Source: Perkinsus olseni (Eukaryota > Perkinsozoa > Perkinsida > Perkinsidae). Taken from it: DNA of 64,000 bases. Positions within the stretch are counted from its first letter, which is position 1; the number at the start of each line of letters is the position of its first letter. Shown piece after piece: positions 19,918-31,136 of the stretch. Both the position numbers and the translations under genes were made by a program. The DNA is taken from contig JABANP010000071.1 in the NCBI GenBank assembly GCA_013115135.1, forward strand, positions 1 to 64,000, given 5' to 3'. The notes beneath the pieces were generated by a model that made no database searches, had not been told where the DNA came from, and saw nothing but the letters and a program-made list of their open reading frames with translations.

Positions 19918-21818
19918 GGTGTCTTGCTGAGGTAGATCTCGGATGGTTTTATCGACGGCGACGCCGGGACGGAAGGGGACATGATTTGTCTCCTAGCGAC
20001 ATTGGCTAGAAAACTAGCCAGGATGGATGCAGTTTCTCGCAATACGGATATCGTCGAGCTGTAACATTCAGGTACCGTGGTATTTCGTTCTGAACGGAAG
20101 AGAGGCGGTCCTGCGACACGCGTGAACCGAAGCCGGGCTTTGGAAGCCACTTTTACCCTGTCTCGTCCTAATGTTTCCTTGCTGAACTACTTGGTTAGGT
20201 CTGCAACCTTCTGGTAGAATCGTTACGAAGGAGACAGCGTGACGTCGTACGCAGTAGATGAAGTTGACGGATTAGCTATATTGGCTAGCGGCCCGCTTTC
20301 GCGCCAAGCCAGCGCGCGGCCTCTCTTTACTAAGTAAAGTTTACCTGGCCTCCCGACTCCGTATGTCGAGTTCCGAAGTTAGAACTGTCACGCAAACATG
20401 CTCCGCAGGCAGAGGGCGAGAACAGCCCAGGCTGGAGCGCCACGCAGGCTGATTGCCAAATAGCCGACCAGGGAGGGACGGGCAGGGTCAAGAAAATTCG
20501 GACCTGTGGACCGGAGAGGCATCCAGAACCACCGGAGGATCTCGAGGCTCGTTGGTGTTGCCAAGCTACGCGTCATGACGAGACACGAGGTGTGCGCGAG
20601 TATAGTGTACAGCAAGTGCGAGCTCCCTGCAGCCTGTCACACGTGTCCGCCCGTCACAAGTGTCCACATGATCTGTTCGGGTACGCCCCTCTGCCGCAAA
20701 GCACATCGGTCGAAGTGTAACTCAGCATTGGCTATAAACTCACACACGCCGAACTCTCTACACGCCCTGCTGGGCCCGTATGCATATCCTGACTCATAGG
20801 GTGAGTCCGAGTAAATACTCAGACTCTCGGCTCACGACTGGAGCTGATCACGAAAATTGGCTGAGTATCTACTCAGACTCAGCTGCTCAGACTCAGAAGT
20901 CAACCATGTGTATCAGAGACAGCAACTCAATCTCAGATGCGCCATCTCAGGCTTGATTCAACTCACAAGTCCTACTCTCGCCTTGAGTAAGCTCGCCTTA
21001 GTGAGTTCAAGCTCAGGATATACATACGAGCCCTGATCGGACTAAGGAATCTTCAGTGTTGAGAAGATTATCGAAGCAGACCATTCGATGTGATTGGGCT
21101 CGAGTTCCAGCAGGGAAATGCAATGGGAGTCTTAGGCGATATAGGTTGAGAGTACTGGCGGCAACACCGAGGCAGATGCATCACCATGGGAATGCTAAAT
21201 CTACGATTGTACAAAGTCTCTCGATTTTACTTGCTGCCATGCAGTACGACGTATTCCTACGTGTTTGTAGTATGAATACGAATTCAGTACTGTATAGAGC
21301 GTAAAAATACGAAGTGCGTAAATTTTAGACCCGCCCCAGGACCAGCTCTTATATCTGCCCTCGTGCGCCCGACGATGCTCGAGATCGACACTGATGGGAG
21401 AATAATACGTAGCAAAACTGACAAGCATACCTTGCGAGAATAAAACTGGTATCATTCATGGTTGCGGACCGAACACGCGGCTGGTTCATGATGTAAACTT
21501 CGTATGCGTTACGTGTCCCATTCTACGCGCACAACTACGATATGGTGTCTACCTGTCGTTCGAACCCAATGGCCACGTTATCACAGCCTAATCTAACAAC
21601 TAGATCGTTTTACTTGTACTATTTTACTAGTAAACTAGGTGATTTTTTTATACAGTCGCTGTTACAGGGTCTTGCCAGTTCTGAGGGCCTTGAAAGGATA
21701 GAAGACTCTCATGGGTGTCCCTTGTGCGGGTTCTGCCCACAGCTAATGCCATGCTGCTGACACAAGCCACGGCATCTCCGGTGGGCAACTCATCTACACA
21801 TCGTGCTAGCGAGGAGGA

Positions 21819-22541
21819 ATGCGGGTCATCGTCTCAATGCTGTGCTCCATGTGGCTACGCACCATGGTTATAGGGTTGATGATCCAGGGATCTCTGAGGA
21901 AGTGAGTGAACTGCTGGGTTGCTTCGTTGGCTTCCGCTAAGTCTACTGTTCAGAGTGACAAACCGTCAGGCCGGTCCCTTGTCGGCAGTCGGGAGGACAG
22001 TAAATCAAACGGGAGGTTAAGCCTTCTCTCCTGGACGTCTTGGAGACGGGCCATGTTTTGCCTCAGAGGGCGGAGTCTACGAGAGACCCATTGAAACATG
22101 TGTTGTTGTAAACTCAAAACTAACTCAATGTCACTGCAACCCCCCAGCCTATGTCGACGGTGTTATAGTAAGCATGGGATCATTGGCGTCCGCTCTGAGA
22201 TTCACCGACTAAGCTGCTTGTCCCCAACACTGTTTGAGAAGAAATTGAGCTGCGCTCTCGAATGTCTCAGAATGCTGTTCAACTCAAGGCGGTCGTGTGT
22301 ACGGTGAAGTGCTCGGATCCTAGCACTTGTCCCAAGCCACCCGTTAGAAAGCCGCTCTGCCAGCCTTTTGGTGAATGCCTCATTCAATGTGATCGCGACG
22401 AAGTGAGTCGTTGGGGGATTGCCTGTTGAGAGCGACGTACTCTGTTCCTCCGCTTGTCACCAGGATTGCCCAGGACCGAACGGCGTTTGCCAAGACGTCG
22501 ACCAGCCTAAGGGAAGAGCATGCTGGCACAAGCACTTGTAA
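21819..22541 (+). CDS. Subfamily-B secreted cysteine-rich protein, five exons (copy B2)
   Basis: Exons 21819-21901, 21954-22015, 22067-22167, 22271-22402 and 22464-22541 give 151 codons plus TAA. The leader is MRVIVSMLCSMWLRTMVIGL. Exon 2 (KVTNRQAGPLSAVGRTVNQTG) is unlike the A-type exon 2 but has the same length and phase and carries an NQT glycosylation site. Exon 3 has C-x9-C-x-C and ends AYVDGVI. Exon 4 has CPKPPVRKPLCQPFGEC. Exon 5 is DCPGPNGVC ... ACWHKHL. The second intron starts GTTAAG, a weaker donor than GTGAGA in B1. The leader and exon 2 distinguish subfamily B from the MQT-type genes. Confidence 0.72.
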
Positions 22542-23712
22542 TGCTGCACCACCTTCGGGGGGGGAGGGGTCGTCCAATGGAGTACGTCGAGTTGAACCCG
22601 ACTCCGTGGCCATTTATATCCAACCTCGTATTGAGCTGCGTCCGCGAGAGAGGAAGTCCTCACGCGAGGGCGATACGTTCTGGTTTACCAATCAAATATG
22701 GTGATATGAATCGTTAGTGTGGTATCATTAATTTCTAGCGTTGAAGAGATTTGTCAACTCGAGAGTGTCAAACTCCTATCGTCATCGAGCCTACTAGGAG
22801 TTTCTTTGTGTTGTAACGGAGAATATCTTCCACTCATGGCGCTAAGGTTTTCTGAAATTGAAGACATCTTGTTGCGTTCTACCCATTGACGAGAGGATGT
22901 GAACAATTTCGAAGCATACAACACGGAAACGCCAACGTTCTGAGCTGACATTCACCTAGGGTATGATGCTACGCACCTTTGTCACTGTGAATACTCGCAT
23001 GACTGATTACCAGTATAGGATATCAGTACATAGCGAACGTTTCATCTGATCAGGGTTAAGGCCATTGGACAGGGCTCGATCCGCGTGCTCATTGCGCAGA
23101 GTTTGACTGGTCTGCGCGGATACATCATTGGTAGAGTACATCAGTGCCATGGATCTTGCCCTCTTACATAACTGGTAGGCTAGTCATTCACTCCCTTGTA
23201 ACAGCTCTTGTCGCTCATGAAAGATTCGTACGACATCGGTTCCGAGGTCGCTCTCTCTCCGTAGTGAGCATTCTGGACAATACTTGCCATCGATCGCTGC
23301 TTCCTGATGGGCTCTGGAATCATTGGAGCGATGGTTCAGGGCGATCGGACAATCATCGGCTTGAAGAAGATCACGTAATTCTACTCACTGCCCCTTTGGT
23401 CCCTCTCAGTCCCGCAGCGATCAGGTTGGCAGCCCTGATTCCCCTGGCTGATAGTATTCACAGTGCTCGCCACCTTCGGCATCAACCTGGGTAAAGTCAG
23501 CCATAGTTGTTAAACTAAGCCTAACTAAGCCGGAACCGGCGTTGGACTATAAACTCACACACACATAGTTGTTATGTGCAGCGTGTGTGAGCCAGTTGAC
23601 GAAGATCTACAGAGGAAGGCCCATCGGCCAATCTCCCAATCAATCGCTGGGAACTCTCGACTCATGATCTGGAGCAGCTTCAGTGGGGTCGGCTAGACTC
23701 GCCCGCTTCACT
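22542..23712. repeat. 3' flank of the B-type gene, shared with 37905-39060
   Basis: It holds a recurring block (23144-23520) also seen at 38563-38940 and in part at 79-470. Several short frames are open but are not kept in frame between copies. A G-run (GGGGGGGAGGGG, about 22557) is absent from the partner. No gene called. Confidence 0.5.
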
Positions 23713-24017
23713 TAGTTTTGAATTGAGGTGGTTTGTGCCAGGTGAATATGTCAGTTCTACACCTTTTCCCGATCAAATAAAATGTTTTTTCATTTGATTT
23801 AAAAAGGCATGGAAAAACGAATTTCATTTTAAAATAGTTTTCATGCCCTCCAAATACTTTAGCAAATTTAAAAGACTCGTGTCACGCAAGTTAAATCTCA
23901 CGTTCCATGCAATTTGAAATATTCTACAGGAGTTGTCAAATTGAAGGGGGCGCGCGAAGCTGCGCGTATCGGTGCCTAATCGATGGCACGAACACTCATA
24001 GCTCCAGAAGTTAAATG

Positions 24018-24088
24018 GCAATTCGTAAGGATCGAACCTGGGCGATCTCGATGACAAGTTATACGTGTATCCGCTAGACCAAAACATC
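24018..24088 (-). other. tRNA-like segment (A- and B-box), probably a SINE relic
   Basis: On the minus strand TGGTCTAGCGGA fits an RNA polymerase III A box and GGTTCGATCC fits a B box one base short, about 43 bp apart. GTC sits where an Asp anticodon would be. The D, anticodon and T stems do not pair properly, so this is not a functional tRNA gene; a tRNA-derived repeat or chance resemblance are the options. Confidence 0.3.
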
Positions 24089-24150
24089 TCGAACTCAACT
24101 GGCAGTAAACTGCGTCTGCACCTTGTGTCGGCTACACTTTCTCAGTCAGC

Positions 24151-24253
24151 TGTTCGTCCGTCTCAGTGTTCGTCCATTCGAGATGTTCGTCCTCAGGACT
24201 TTATCTATTGTCTGGGCGTGCGCTAACCTGTTCGTCCCTTTAATTGTTCGTCC
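24151..24253 (+). repeat. Five direct copies of TGTTCGTCC
   Basis: Copies start at 24151, 24167, 24184, 24229 and 24245, so three of the four spacings are 16 or 17 bp. Between 24192 and 24229 one or two copies appear to be missing. Evenly phased 9-mers inside a transposon suggest transposase-binding iterons or a decayed minisatellite. Confidence 0.6.
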
Positions 24254-25191
24254 ATCTGATTCACAACCCGCGTATCCTCGTTGTTCATTCCGTGCCTCAT
24301 CGTGAAATTTCATACCGTAGCTTCTGCCTCAAAATGATCAAGGCCAATGACGTTGGCCTTCTAAGGCACAACATTCGCTAAGGGCAACATGCGATATGGT
24401 ATACACTGTAATTCACAGAGTAGCTCCGGCATCTCGCACGTGGCAGCCGCTGCCCTCCTCCAATTCGAATCATTGAAGTACGGTTCCCGTCGACAAGAAC
24501 CGAAAGCTTTAGAGCTCTCCCGTGTTTCATGAGCTCAGAGTATGTGCTCAAGGTGCACGAAGGAGGTCGCAGTAGCGGAAACCCATAGACGCTGAGGTTG
24601 GGAGAGGCATACGCGAAACCAGAACCCGCGAGAGGGGACACCAGGTGTCCGATACCTCCTCGAGACCGGATTCGCGAATGCAGACTCGGGAGTAGCTAGG
24701 GTAAGGAGATTACGTCAAGACCATCAAACTCCAAAACCCGAGCCACTCCGGGTCCCCCAACGTCAAGGGAATGGGAGGGATGGGAAAGAGCTATAACACT
24801 TCTTTGCACATCCACCAACACCTCCATATATTACTCCACGACTAGCTCACTAGCCAGTCATCGGGTGCCACAGCCCGCTCAAACTTTCGCGCTCGCCCGG
24901 GCCGCACACACAAGGGTGATCCTAATCACTTCGAACCACAGCTAGAGGTTTCCCCCACAAGAAATCGTTCCGCATTTCTCTACGATAGAATGATTTAGAT
25001 ATCGAAATTGGATCAAAATCTATTTAAATAGAATGACACGTGTTAAATCGAGTTTGCTCATAAATTTAATTTGGGTGACAAAACAAATTTGGTTTGACAA
25101 TTTTTTTATTCCCATGACACTCGCTAAATTGCTATCAAAATGGTTTAAACCGGACGAAATAACTTTTTATTTGCTCGGGAAAAGGTGTAGA

Positions 25192-26050
25192 TCAAGGCTT
25201 CGAATGTTGTGATGTATCGATGTATCATGTTGTCGATGTAGTACTTCTAGAATTGTTCTACTACAGCGCTTCTTCCCCTTCTCGAGCTACTATGAACTCG
25301 AACACTTTGCATGAAAATCGAATGTTGCCATTTGTGCCATGAGTGCATCACAGAAGCATCCTAAGAGATGCCGAGACCAACAATACAGAGACGAGGTCTG
25401 AAGACAAGGTCGCTCTGCAGTGGACGGGAGGTACAGGCGAGAGCAGTGACTGTGTCAGCATCCGTCACCACGGTCACGCAGCGCGACCTCCCCGATCCTC
25501 CTTGACCTCCCGCGATCCACAATGGCTCACCTCGGTAATCAGCAAAGGTACGCAGGAGCAGATCCCTGGGGCGTGACGTGGGAGTCTCGCCCGAATAGGC
25601 ACGCGTGCGCAAGCTCTTCCGAGGCGTGACAAGTTCCGCCCCGGAAGTCCTGGTGGTCTGCACCACCTGGTGGGCAGATCTTGACCCGCCCTCCCACCCA
25701 CTCAAGGGGGATACTGTGAAATATCTTTTCTATTTCCCAGCTAGGCGCTCCGTCGGTTCTAGCAGCTTGGGTGCCTTGGGCAGCCCATTTGAAGCGCCAC
25801 TTAGTGACTGTTTGGCGCTAAGTGCCCGAAATCTAACCCTAAACTCAACGTGAAACGGCACTTAGGGCTTAGCGGCCACTTAAGTGACCACTTTCATCAA
25901 GGGTCCCTAAGTCAAGGGATCCTTTGCTAAGTGGCAACTCAAGGGTGGTTACGTGAAATCCACTAACTCTCGAAGCAGCCCTCAAGTGGCTACTTAGGGT
26001 TAGAGGAGGACATGTGAAATAAGTCCCTGGTTCGCGTACGTACCGCGCGC
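25192..26050. other. Unique intergenic DNA, no gene recognised
   Basis: A GC-rich stretch (25360-25705) is open on both strands without domain or splice context. 25770-26010 is full of CACTTAG/CTAAGTG words (for example GCGCCACTTAGTGAC, GGCGCTAAGTGCC, CTTAAGTGACCACTT), which could form local hairpins. It ends at the recurring unit breakpoint (about 26050). Confidence 0.35.
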
Positions 26051-26163
26051 AGGAGACAAGAGCGTGTCGAATCGACACTGTCGATCATTGGATCGATAAG
26101 ACTCCCTTAGTTATCTAGGCATATTGCAGCATTCCCCTCATCCTTACGTGTTAACAAGACGTC

Positions 26164-26883
26164 ATGCAAACCGTCGTCGGGATCCTCGGCTTCATGGGCT
26201 TACGCAGCTTGGCCGTGGATTGGGAAGCGCCAGAGCCTCCGAGGAAATACTGGTAAGCAGAAGGAGCAGTCATGTCGCCGACATCGGCTACGTCTCGTTC
26301 AGGAAAATAGACCCTCAGTCTGATGCCGTGCCGGGAATCGAGAGATCACTCTATCCTGGACGTAAGAACCCTGTCTCAGATGTCATTAACGTGAATGTCA
26401 TGCTACCTCAGAAGGCGGCGTCTACCAGAGACCTATCGGTAAATGTGGAGCTGATTTATCCGACTGCACTTGCACCCCTCCTGCTAGTCCTGAGCTTTAT
26501 TTTGTGAGCAGGGAATCATGATAAAATATTCCGGTTGGAATGCCTTGTCCCAGCGTAGCTTGGCAGCCGACCGAGCTGTACCGTCAATTGGCGTCTACTC
26601 TCAGGACACGGATACAGGAAAAGTCACCGGGGTCCTCTGTACAATGGGCTGCTCAGATGAAATGAGCTGCCCCAACCCGCCCCGACCTTTAGATTTCGTA
26701 AAATGCCAACCTTTCGGAAAATGCTTCCTGTACTGCAGTCATGATGAGGTGAGCCGGTTCGAGTTCTCTCCCGGCGAGGGAAGAACGTAATTCCTTGCTC
26801 ATTCTCAGGACTGCCCAGGACCGGACGGAATCTGCGTACGAATCAACCTGCGTGTTGGAACAGCCTGTATGTACAAGCCCTAG
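26164..26883 (+). CDS. Small secreted cysteine-rich protein, five exons (copy P3)
   Basis: Exons 26164-26252, 26303-26361, 26412-26503, 26605-26748 and 26809-26883 give 152 codons plus TAG. The leader MQTVVGILGFMGLRSLAVDW lacks the cysteine found in the others. Exon 4 is four codons longer than usual: PNPPRPLDFVKC widens the third cysteine gap from 9 to 11 residues, and DTDTGKVTGVLC replaces the usual start. Exon 5 is DCPGPDGICVRINLRVGTAC, with MYKP at the end; its middle differs from the PKGTAC type. It opens unit U4. Confidence 0.76.
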
Positions 26884-27611
26884 GTCTACAAGCCGGTCCA
26901 GCACGGTAGCTGTGTGGAGAACGTCCAGGCCTCCGCCACTCCAGGTCACGCCACGCCAATTTTTACTCTGTTGTCTGGTCACAGTAACGCTTTTAATGAT
27001 CAGAATCGCCAGAATGTCATCTTAGTACAACTTTTCCTTTAGGAGATCAGTAACACAAAGTCATCCGCCCGCTAAGGGCTTCCACATGTTATATCTTCTC
27101 TATGCGCCAACTCGGCCAGGAGCATTTACCGCTTGAGGCTCTCGAGGTGGACGTACGAAGGCTCTTTCAAGTCCACTTGTCGCGTTTTGCCTAGTGCCAC
27201 GGAGGAGCAAGCAAATTTCCCGAGTGATCGGTTCCGTCGCATCCCACTACGTCATGCATGAACCGATAACTGAGTAGTCTAAAACTTAGAGCTGGTTCTA
27301 CTACTCGTTGAAGGGCGGGGAGAAGTCGGTTCGAGAAAAGCAAAGGTGTCCCCAAACGCATGCATGAACAGGCCTGTATATACTGAGAAGTGGACGAGCC
27401 CTCGGGTGACCGATACGTCGATAATTGATACTTCAGAGGTCGTCAACGAGCAACATTGAAAATTGCCAGGGCTGAGGAGCCTAAATGACTGAGAGACGCG
27501 TCGACTGAAGCATTGAACGGCACAGTCACGTCTGTAGCTGAACCCGTAGCGATTGACGGACGATCGAGTTGCACCCTCGGATTGGATCTAATCTCGGACT
27601 ATCTTTGAGAA

Positions 27612-27870
27612 CAAGACAACTCTGTGCACGGAGCGGTGCTCGAATGGTAGTATTTGTCCGAAGCCACCTGTTGGAACCGCCGAATGCCAGCCTTTCGGTT
27701 TCTGCCGCATCGAGTGCTATCAAGGTGAGGTGAGCTGTGCGGGGCCCCCATCGAAAGTGGATTGTATAGTTCCTTCACTCATTCCCAGGATCGCCCAGGA
27801 CCGAAAAGTCGCCGACCAGCCCTCAGGAAGGGGCTGCCTCCGGAAGGCCCAGGTTTGGCACTGCCCCTGT
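27612..27870 (+). pseudogene. Second-gene relic of unit U4 (exon 4 good, exon 5 decayed)
   Basis: Exon 4 (NKTTLCTERCSNGSICPKPP, then VGTAECQPFGFC and RIEC) has all six cysteines and a GTGAGG donor at about 27723. The exon-5 equivalent (about 27789) has lost its frame and first cysteine. Upstream exons are not recognisable. Confidence 0.5.
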
Positions 27871-28328
27871 GTTGAATAAAGCGGGTAATCCCCGACTCCG
27901 AGTCGATCCATAGGTAACTTTAGATAGAGCTTTGGTCAAATCTCTCCGTTGTCCAGGCCAGCACCGAAAATGTGCGGCATGATATGGCCACGTTAATCGA
28001 GCTCACTAATCCGAGAAGTGTCAGAGTTCAAGTATGATAGATTTAGCGCTCCGACTCGTAGGGCAGCCCATAGCTAGTTCAACAAGTCTAGTTGTATGAC
28101 GGCCGGTGAAGAAGATTCGCCACTTCCTCTTTTTGTAGTAGCTCGACCTTGTCGATGATGGCCAGGAGAAATTCATGACGCCGGCCGTAGTGGATTTCTC
28201 GAGACTCTCTGTGTGTAGGCTCCGACATCGTTCAGACCGCTAGGTCAGGGAGGTAAGGAAATCTTCCGGTTCGCGAGTAATCGCGAACACCTCACCCGCG
28301 CTTAGCTGCGATCAATACCCTCAGGCTG

Positions 28329-28565
28329 ATGGTATTTTTACTGCTAGTGCTTCGGAGATATCTCCCGCGTTGGCTGGGTTGGACAATCCAGCCGAGCGAC
28401 TCTAATCTACAGGCCTGCAGGCGGTCATACGATGCTCAATCGACATGCTTCTCAGTTCTACGCCATCGAGGCCACTATAGCTGCCATCACCTGTCGCCAC
28501 TATTTGCAGCGCGTGCAGGCACGTCGTCCGGGTCGCCACAAGACATTCCGTCGTCAGATTTGTAG
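28329..28565 (+). CDS. Short open frame, doubtful (duplicate of 16100-16336)
   Basis: Same 78-codon frame as at 16100 with a few substitutions. I see no supporting context. Confidence 0.15.
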   Translation: MVFLLLVLRRYLPRWLGWTIQPSDSNLQACRRSYDAQSTCFSVLRHRGHYSCHHLSPLFAARAGTSSGSPQDIPSSDL

Positions 28566-28839
28566 CAACTAGTGATGATCACTTAGAGAGGTTGAGTAAC
28601 GCCACGGCTGAACCTGATACCCCCATATGAGGTCAAGTTGTCGAGCGCCACCAAGTGGAAGGGAGAAAGACAAGCATCCCAGATGCGGGAGGTCACTTGA
28701 AAAGATCTAGTCGATGTAATACAAAATGTGTGATACAAATACGAAGATATCACTGTTAGATCAGATTACTCAAAAAGAGTCGTTTACAGTGCTTCTTGAG
28801 TTATAACTATCTAGAGCAATAACATCAATAGTATTGATT

Positions 28840-29308
28840 CAATACGCAAGCTAGGCTAGCAAAGGAGGCGAAGGGAATCGTCGAGCAACAGAATCAATTG
28901 TGTACAACATTTTCTCACGATCACCACTATAGTACAGAGCGGATCGGCGACTCATGCAGAACTGAAATGAGCTACAGTCGGTCATTGTATCGGTACCACC
29001 AGTGATAGCCATTCTCCCATCGTTCGCTCATCGGCTATGCCGCAGACTACGATAACAACTGAGGATTTTCATCATAACGATCGGGTATATAAAATAGTGG
29101 ATCCTTGTGACATGCATTCGTGTGGTAGTAGAATGAATTGCCGGTAGACCTTGTCGTCACACTCAGCACAGTAGCGCCACGAACACACCATATCACCAGT
29201 CGCAACGGCGATGCACTTTTCATTATCAAAAAGTCATCACATCACGCAGGGAGGTAACAAGGGCACACTGGAGAGAGGAGTTGCAGAACGCGCTTAAATA
29301 AAATGTTA
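28840..29308. repeat. Duplicated block B, copy 3
   Basis: As 5999-6464. The S74 3'-flank frame is at 29047-29229, and the overlapping cysteine-rich frame keeps the Trp codon here. Confidence 0.7.
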
Positions 29309-29365
29309 CATAAATATGACCAGACGATTGTAAACAATCGCCTGCGCATAAACGCTATGGAGGAG

Positions 29366-30299
29366 TTATCCATTCCATAGACGAGTCTCGCCGCGTTCTG
29401 CTGATTGCGATGTGACGTTTACGGTACCGTTAGTGTACAGGAGATGCTCGAGTAGGTGGGCCTCGAATCTGGCTTGCAAATCAGTCAGACGCTCCTCGAG
29501 CTCTCGTATTCGTGACTGACAAGAAGAACCGTCGTTGGGGAGTCCAGTATACTTTTAGCGAGGATAAAGGGTATGAGACATATGCCCGGACTCGAGCAAG
29601 TGCAAAAAGACTCACCTGCTGTTCCTGTACTGCACCAGTCAAAATTGCAATCAAGTCCTGGTATAAGACTGAAAGGGTATCTTGTCCTTCAGAGCGATGG
29701 ACAACCTCGGGCAACAACCGTTCCAAGTCCTGAGGAAATGAAGATACGCGAATGGCAGTAGCCACTGATCCACGGCTGCGGAAAAAGTTCTTTCCCTCAC
29801 CTGAGCAATGAAACCGAATCGTCGCCTTTCAGCCTCAGCTTGAACTTCCGACTCTAACTTGAAAGCGACCGGTCGAAGCTCTCGTAAGAGTTGCGAGGCC
29901 GGCCCTTCACGATCGGGAACCGATTCCTCATCTGTGGGGTTCGAGGCAACAGAGAGCGGTGTGACGCCCCGCTTCAAGCGACGATCACTCGTTGTCAATG
30001 CAACATCGGCAGTCGAGGTACCTACGAACAAACGAATTCCAACGGAGCCGACGAGGGGATGAGAAGATAGAGCCTACCGTGTAATGTGCCTGTGCCTGCG
30101 TCCGTTGCCGATATAACTCGAGTCGAACCAGCGTAACGGGAAGCTGCCCAAGCGCACGACGCTTCTCCCTCACAAGCTACTACCAAACGTCGCGAAGTCA
30201 ACGACGGATAGCTTGCAGCCTAGTCTCGCAGAAGACCGCAAGGACAAGGACGATCCAAAGGTTGCAATTTGTACAACAGGTAAGCGGCTCGCATACGTA
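29366..30299 (-). pseudogene. S74 3'-end relic R4, best preserved
   Basis: All four 3' exons and their splice sites are present. The S74 exon reads TTSDRRLKRGVTPL through RPVAFK to RRRFGFIAQ without a stop, so Ser and Lys are kept. Only the last few repeats are present upstream before the unit breakpoint at 30299, so it lacks an N-terminus. It is nearly identical to R2 but without that copy's stop. Confidence 0.72.
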
Positions 30300-30322
30300 C
30301 CGCGCGCAGGAGACAACATGCG

Positions 30323-30342
30323 TATCGATCGTTCGATCGATA
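30323..30342. promoter_or_regulatory. ATCGAT palindrome with 9-bp arms
   Basis: TATCGATCG, TT, CGATCGATA is perfect. The same position in the 10.47-kb unit has one mismatch. The sequence differs from the 11270 version in the loop yet stays self-complementary. Confidence 0.4.
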
Positions 30343-30494
30343 AGACTCCTCGAGTTATCTGGGCATGTTGCACTGAATTATTGACATTGAGGAGGCCTTT
30401 TGCCTCGAGTTATTGAGGGCTACATTTTCGGTGGCTGGTTTCGGAGAGCGCTAACCAGATGGGGTCTTGATTTATCGTATACCACCAGCACGGA

Positions 30495-30543
30495 CCTACG
30501 TGGAGCGGCTCCACTGGACTCCAGTGGAGCCGCTCCACGTAGG
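30495..30543. repeat. 49-bp perfect palindrome
   Basis: Two 24-bp arms beginning CCTACGTGGAGCGGCTCC are exact reverse complements around a single C. The corresponding place at 10640-10709 contains the same pieces in another order with a shorter palindrome, so one or both were reshaped by hairpin-mediated events. Confidence 0.8.
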
Positions 30544-31128
30544 CTCCAGTGACTGGAGCCCTTGCCATCGTTACGATGGCATCGTACAAGGTTACTGGTA
30601 GCACGTCATGCTCGGCAGCTACCCAAGTAGCATTTCTGCCTTCTCCGCCCATTCAGTGATTGATACACTTCGTGTGTGGAGGGAAAATCTAAGGTAGTCC
30701 GCTGCAGGAGACAACCGTGTGTGTGCGTGAGAAGGGGTGTACCTCTCTGGTCACCAAGGGGTCGGTGTTCGGCACAGTAGTGCCGGGTGCCCTGTCGACG
30801 TCCTTGACCCGCCCGTCCCTCCCGCGGAGGGAGGGGGTCGCCTGGTAGGAGTGTCCCTTCCTCGGCTGATCGATTCGCGGCACGAGCCCTTTTCCCAGTG
30901 TGACGCGAGGGCGCGGACGAAAGGCTGGGATTTTGGTCCTGTAGTTTCGAGTTTACACGAGTGCGTTGCAAAGTGGGGTTGTACAGGTACGTTACAAAAG
31001 AACGGAGCTGACAATGTGATCAGATGGGAAGTTGTACCCACAAGGACAAGAACGATCCAAAGGTTGCCACATGTATAACAGATACCTGCTTCGCGTACGT
31101 ACGCGCGCAGGAGACAACACACGTATCG

Positions 31129-31136
31129 ATCAGCAG
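31129..31136. repeat. hAT target-site duplication, left
   Basis: ATCAGCAG here and again at 33058-33065. The uninterrupted partner at 11276-11283 has a single copy, which proves the insertion and its exact ends. Confidence 0.95.

Larger units (their letters stand above)
17407..22409. repeat. 5-kb segmental duplication, copy 2 (partner 971-5999)
   Basis: See copy 1. This copy keeps the complete subfamily-B gene at its right end and lacks a roughly 30-bp piece of copy 1 near 5165-5195. It contains the decayed relic (about 18650-18910), the minus-strand gene 19203-19917 and the GACTCA cluster (about 20775-21020). The near-identity implies a recent duplication. I see no gene in 17410-18640 or 19920-21810. 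Confidence 0.85.
23756..25191. mobile_element. Terminal-inverted-repeat element, 1.4 kb, non-autonomous
   Basis: The left end TCTACACCTTTTCCCGA and the reverse complement of the right end match for about 36 bp with three mismatches. A second inverted match lies just inside (TAGCAA.TTTA near GTGTCA on both sides). There is no long reading frame, so any transposase is lost. The interior carries a tRNA-like segment (24018-24088), five TGTTCGTCC repeats (24151-24253) and AT-rich subterminal DNA. I could not identify a target-site duplication. The termini resemble those of the foldback elements at 12636 and 34429. Confidence 0.6.
30300..31099. repeat. Truncated tandem unit U5 (partner 10445-11239)
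   Basis: Leader, then an ATCGAT palindrome, no cysteine-rich gene, the GEGRNATWVAAEHDVLPVTL frame (minus, 30410-30652), the palindrome below, a GC-rich stretch, and a short S74 repeat end at the breakpoint. Confidence 0.5.

Noticed and set aside
24018..24088. Functional tRNA-Asp gene
   Set aside because: The T stem and anticodon stem do not pair and the B box is one base short. Kept only as a tRNA-like segment.
25790..26010. Interstitial telomere repeats (CTAACCCTAAAC, TTAGGGTTAG)
   Set aside because: Only isolated single units within a CACTTAG-rich stretch, and no tandem array.
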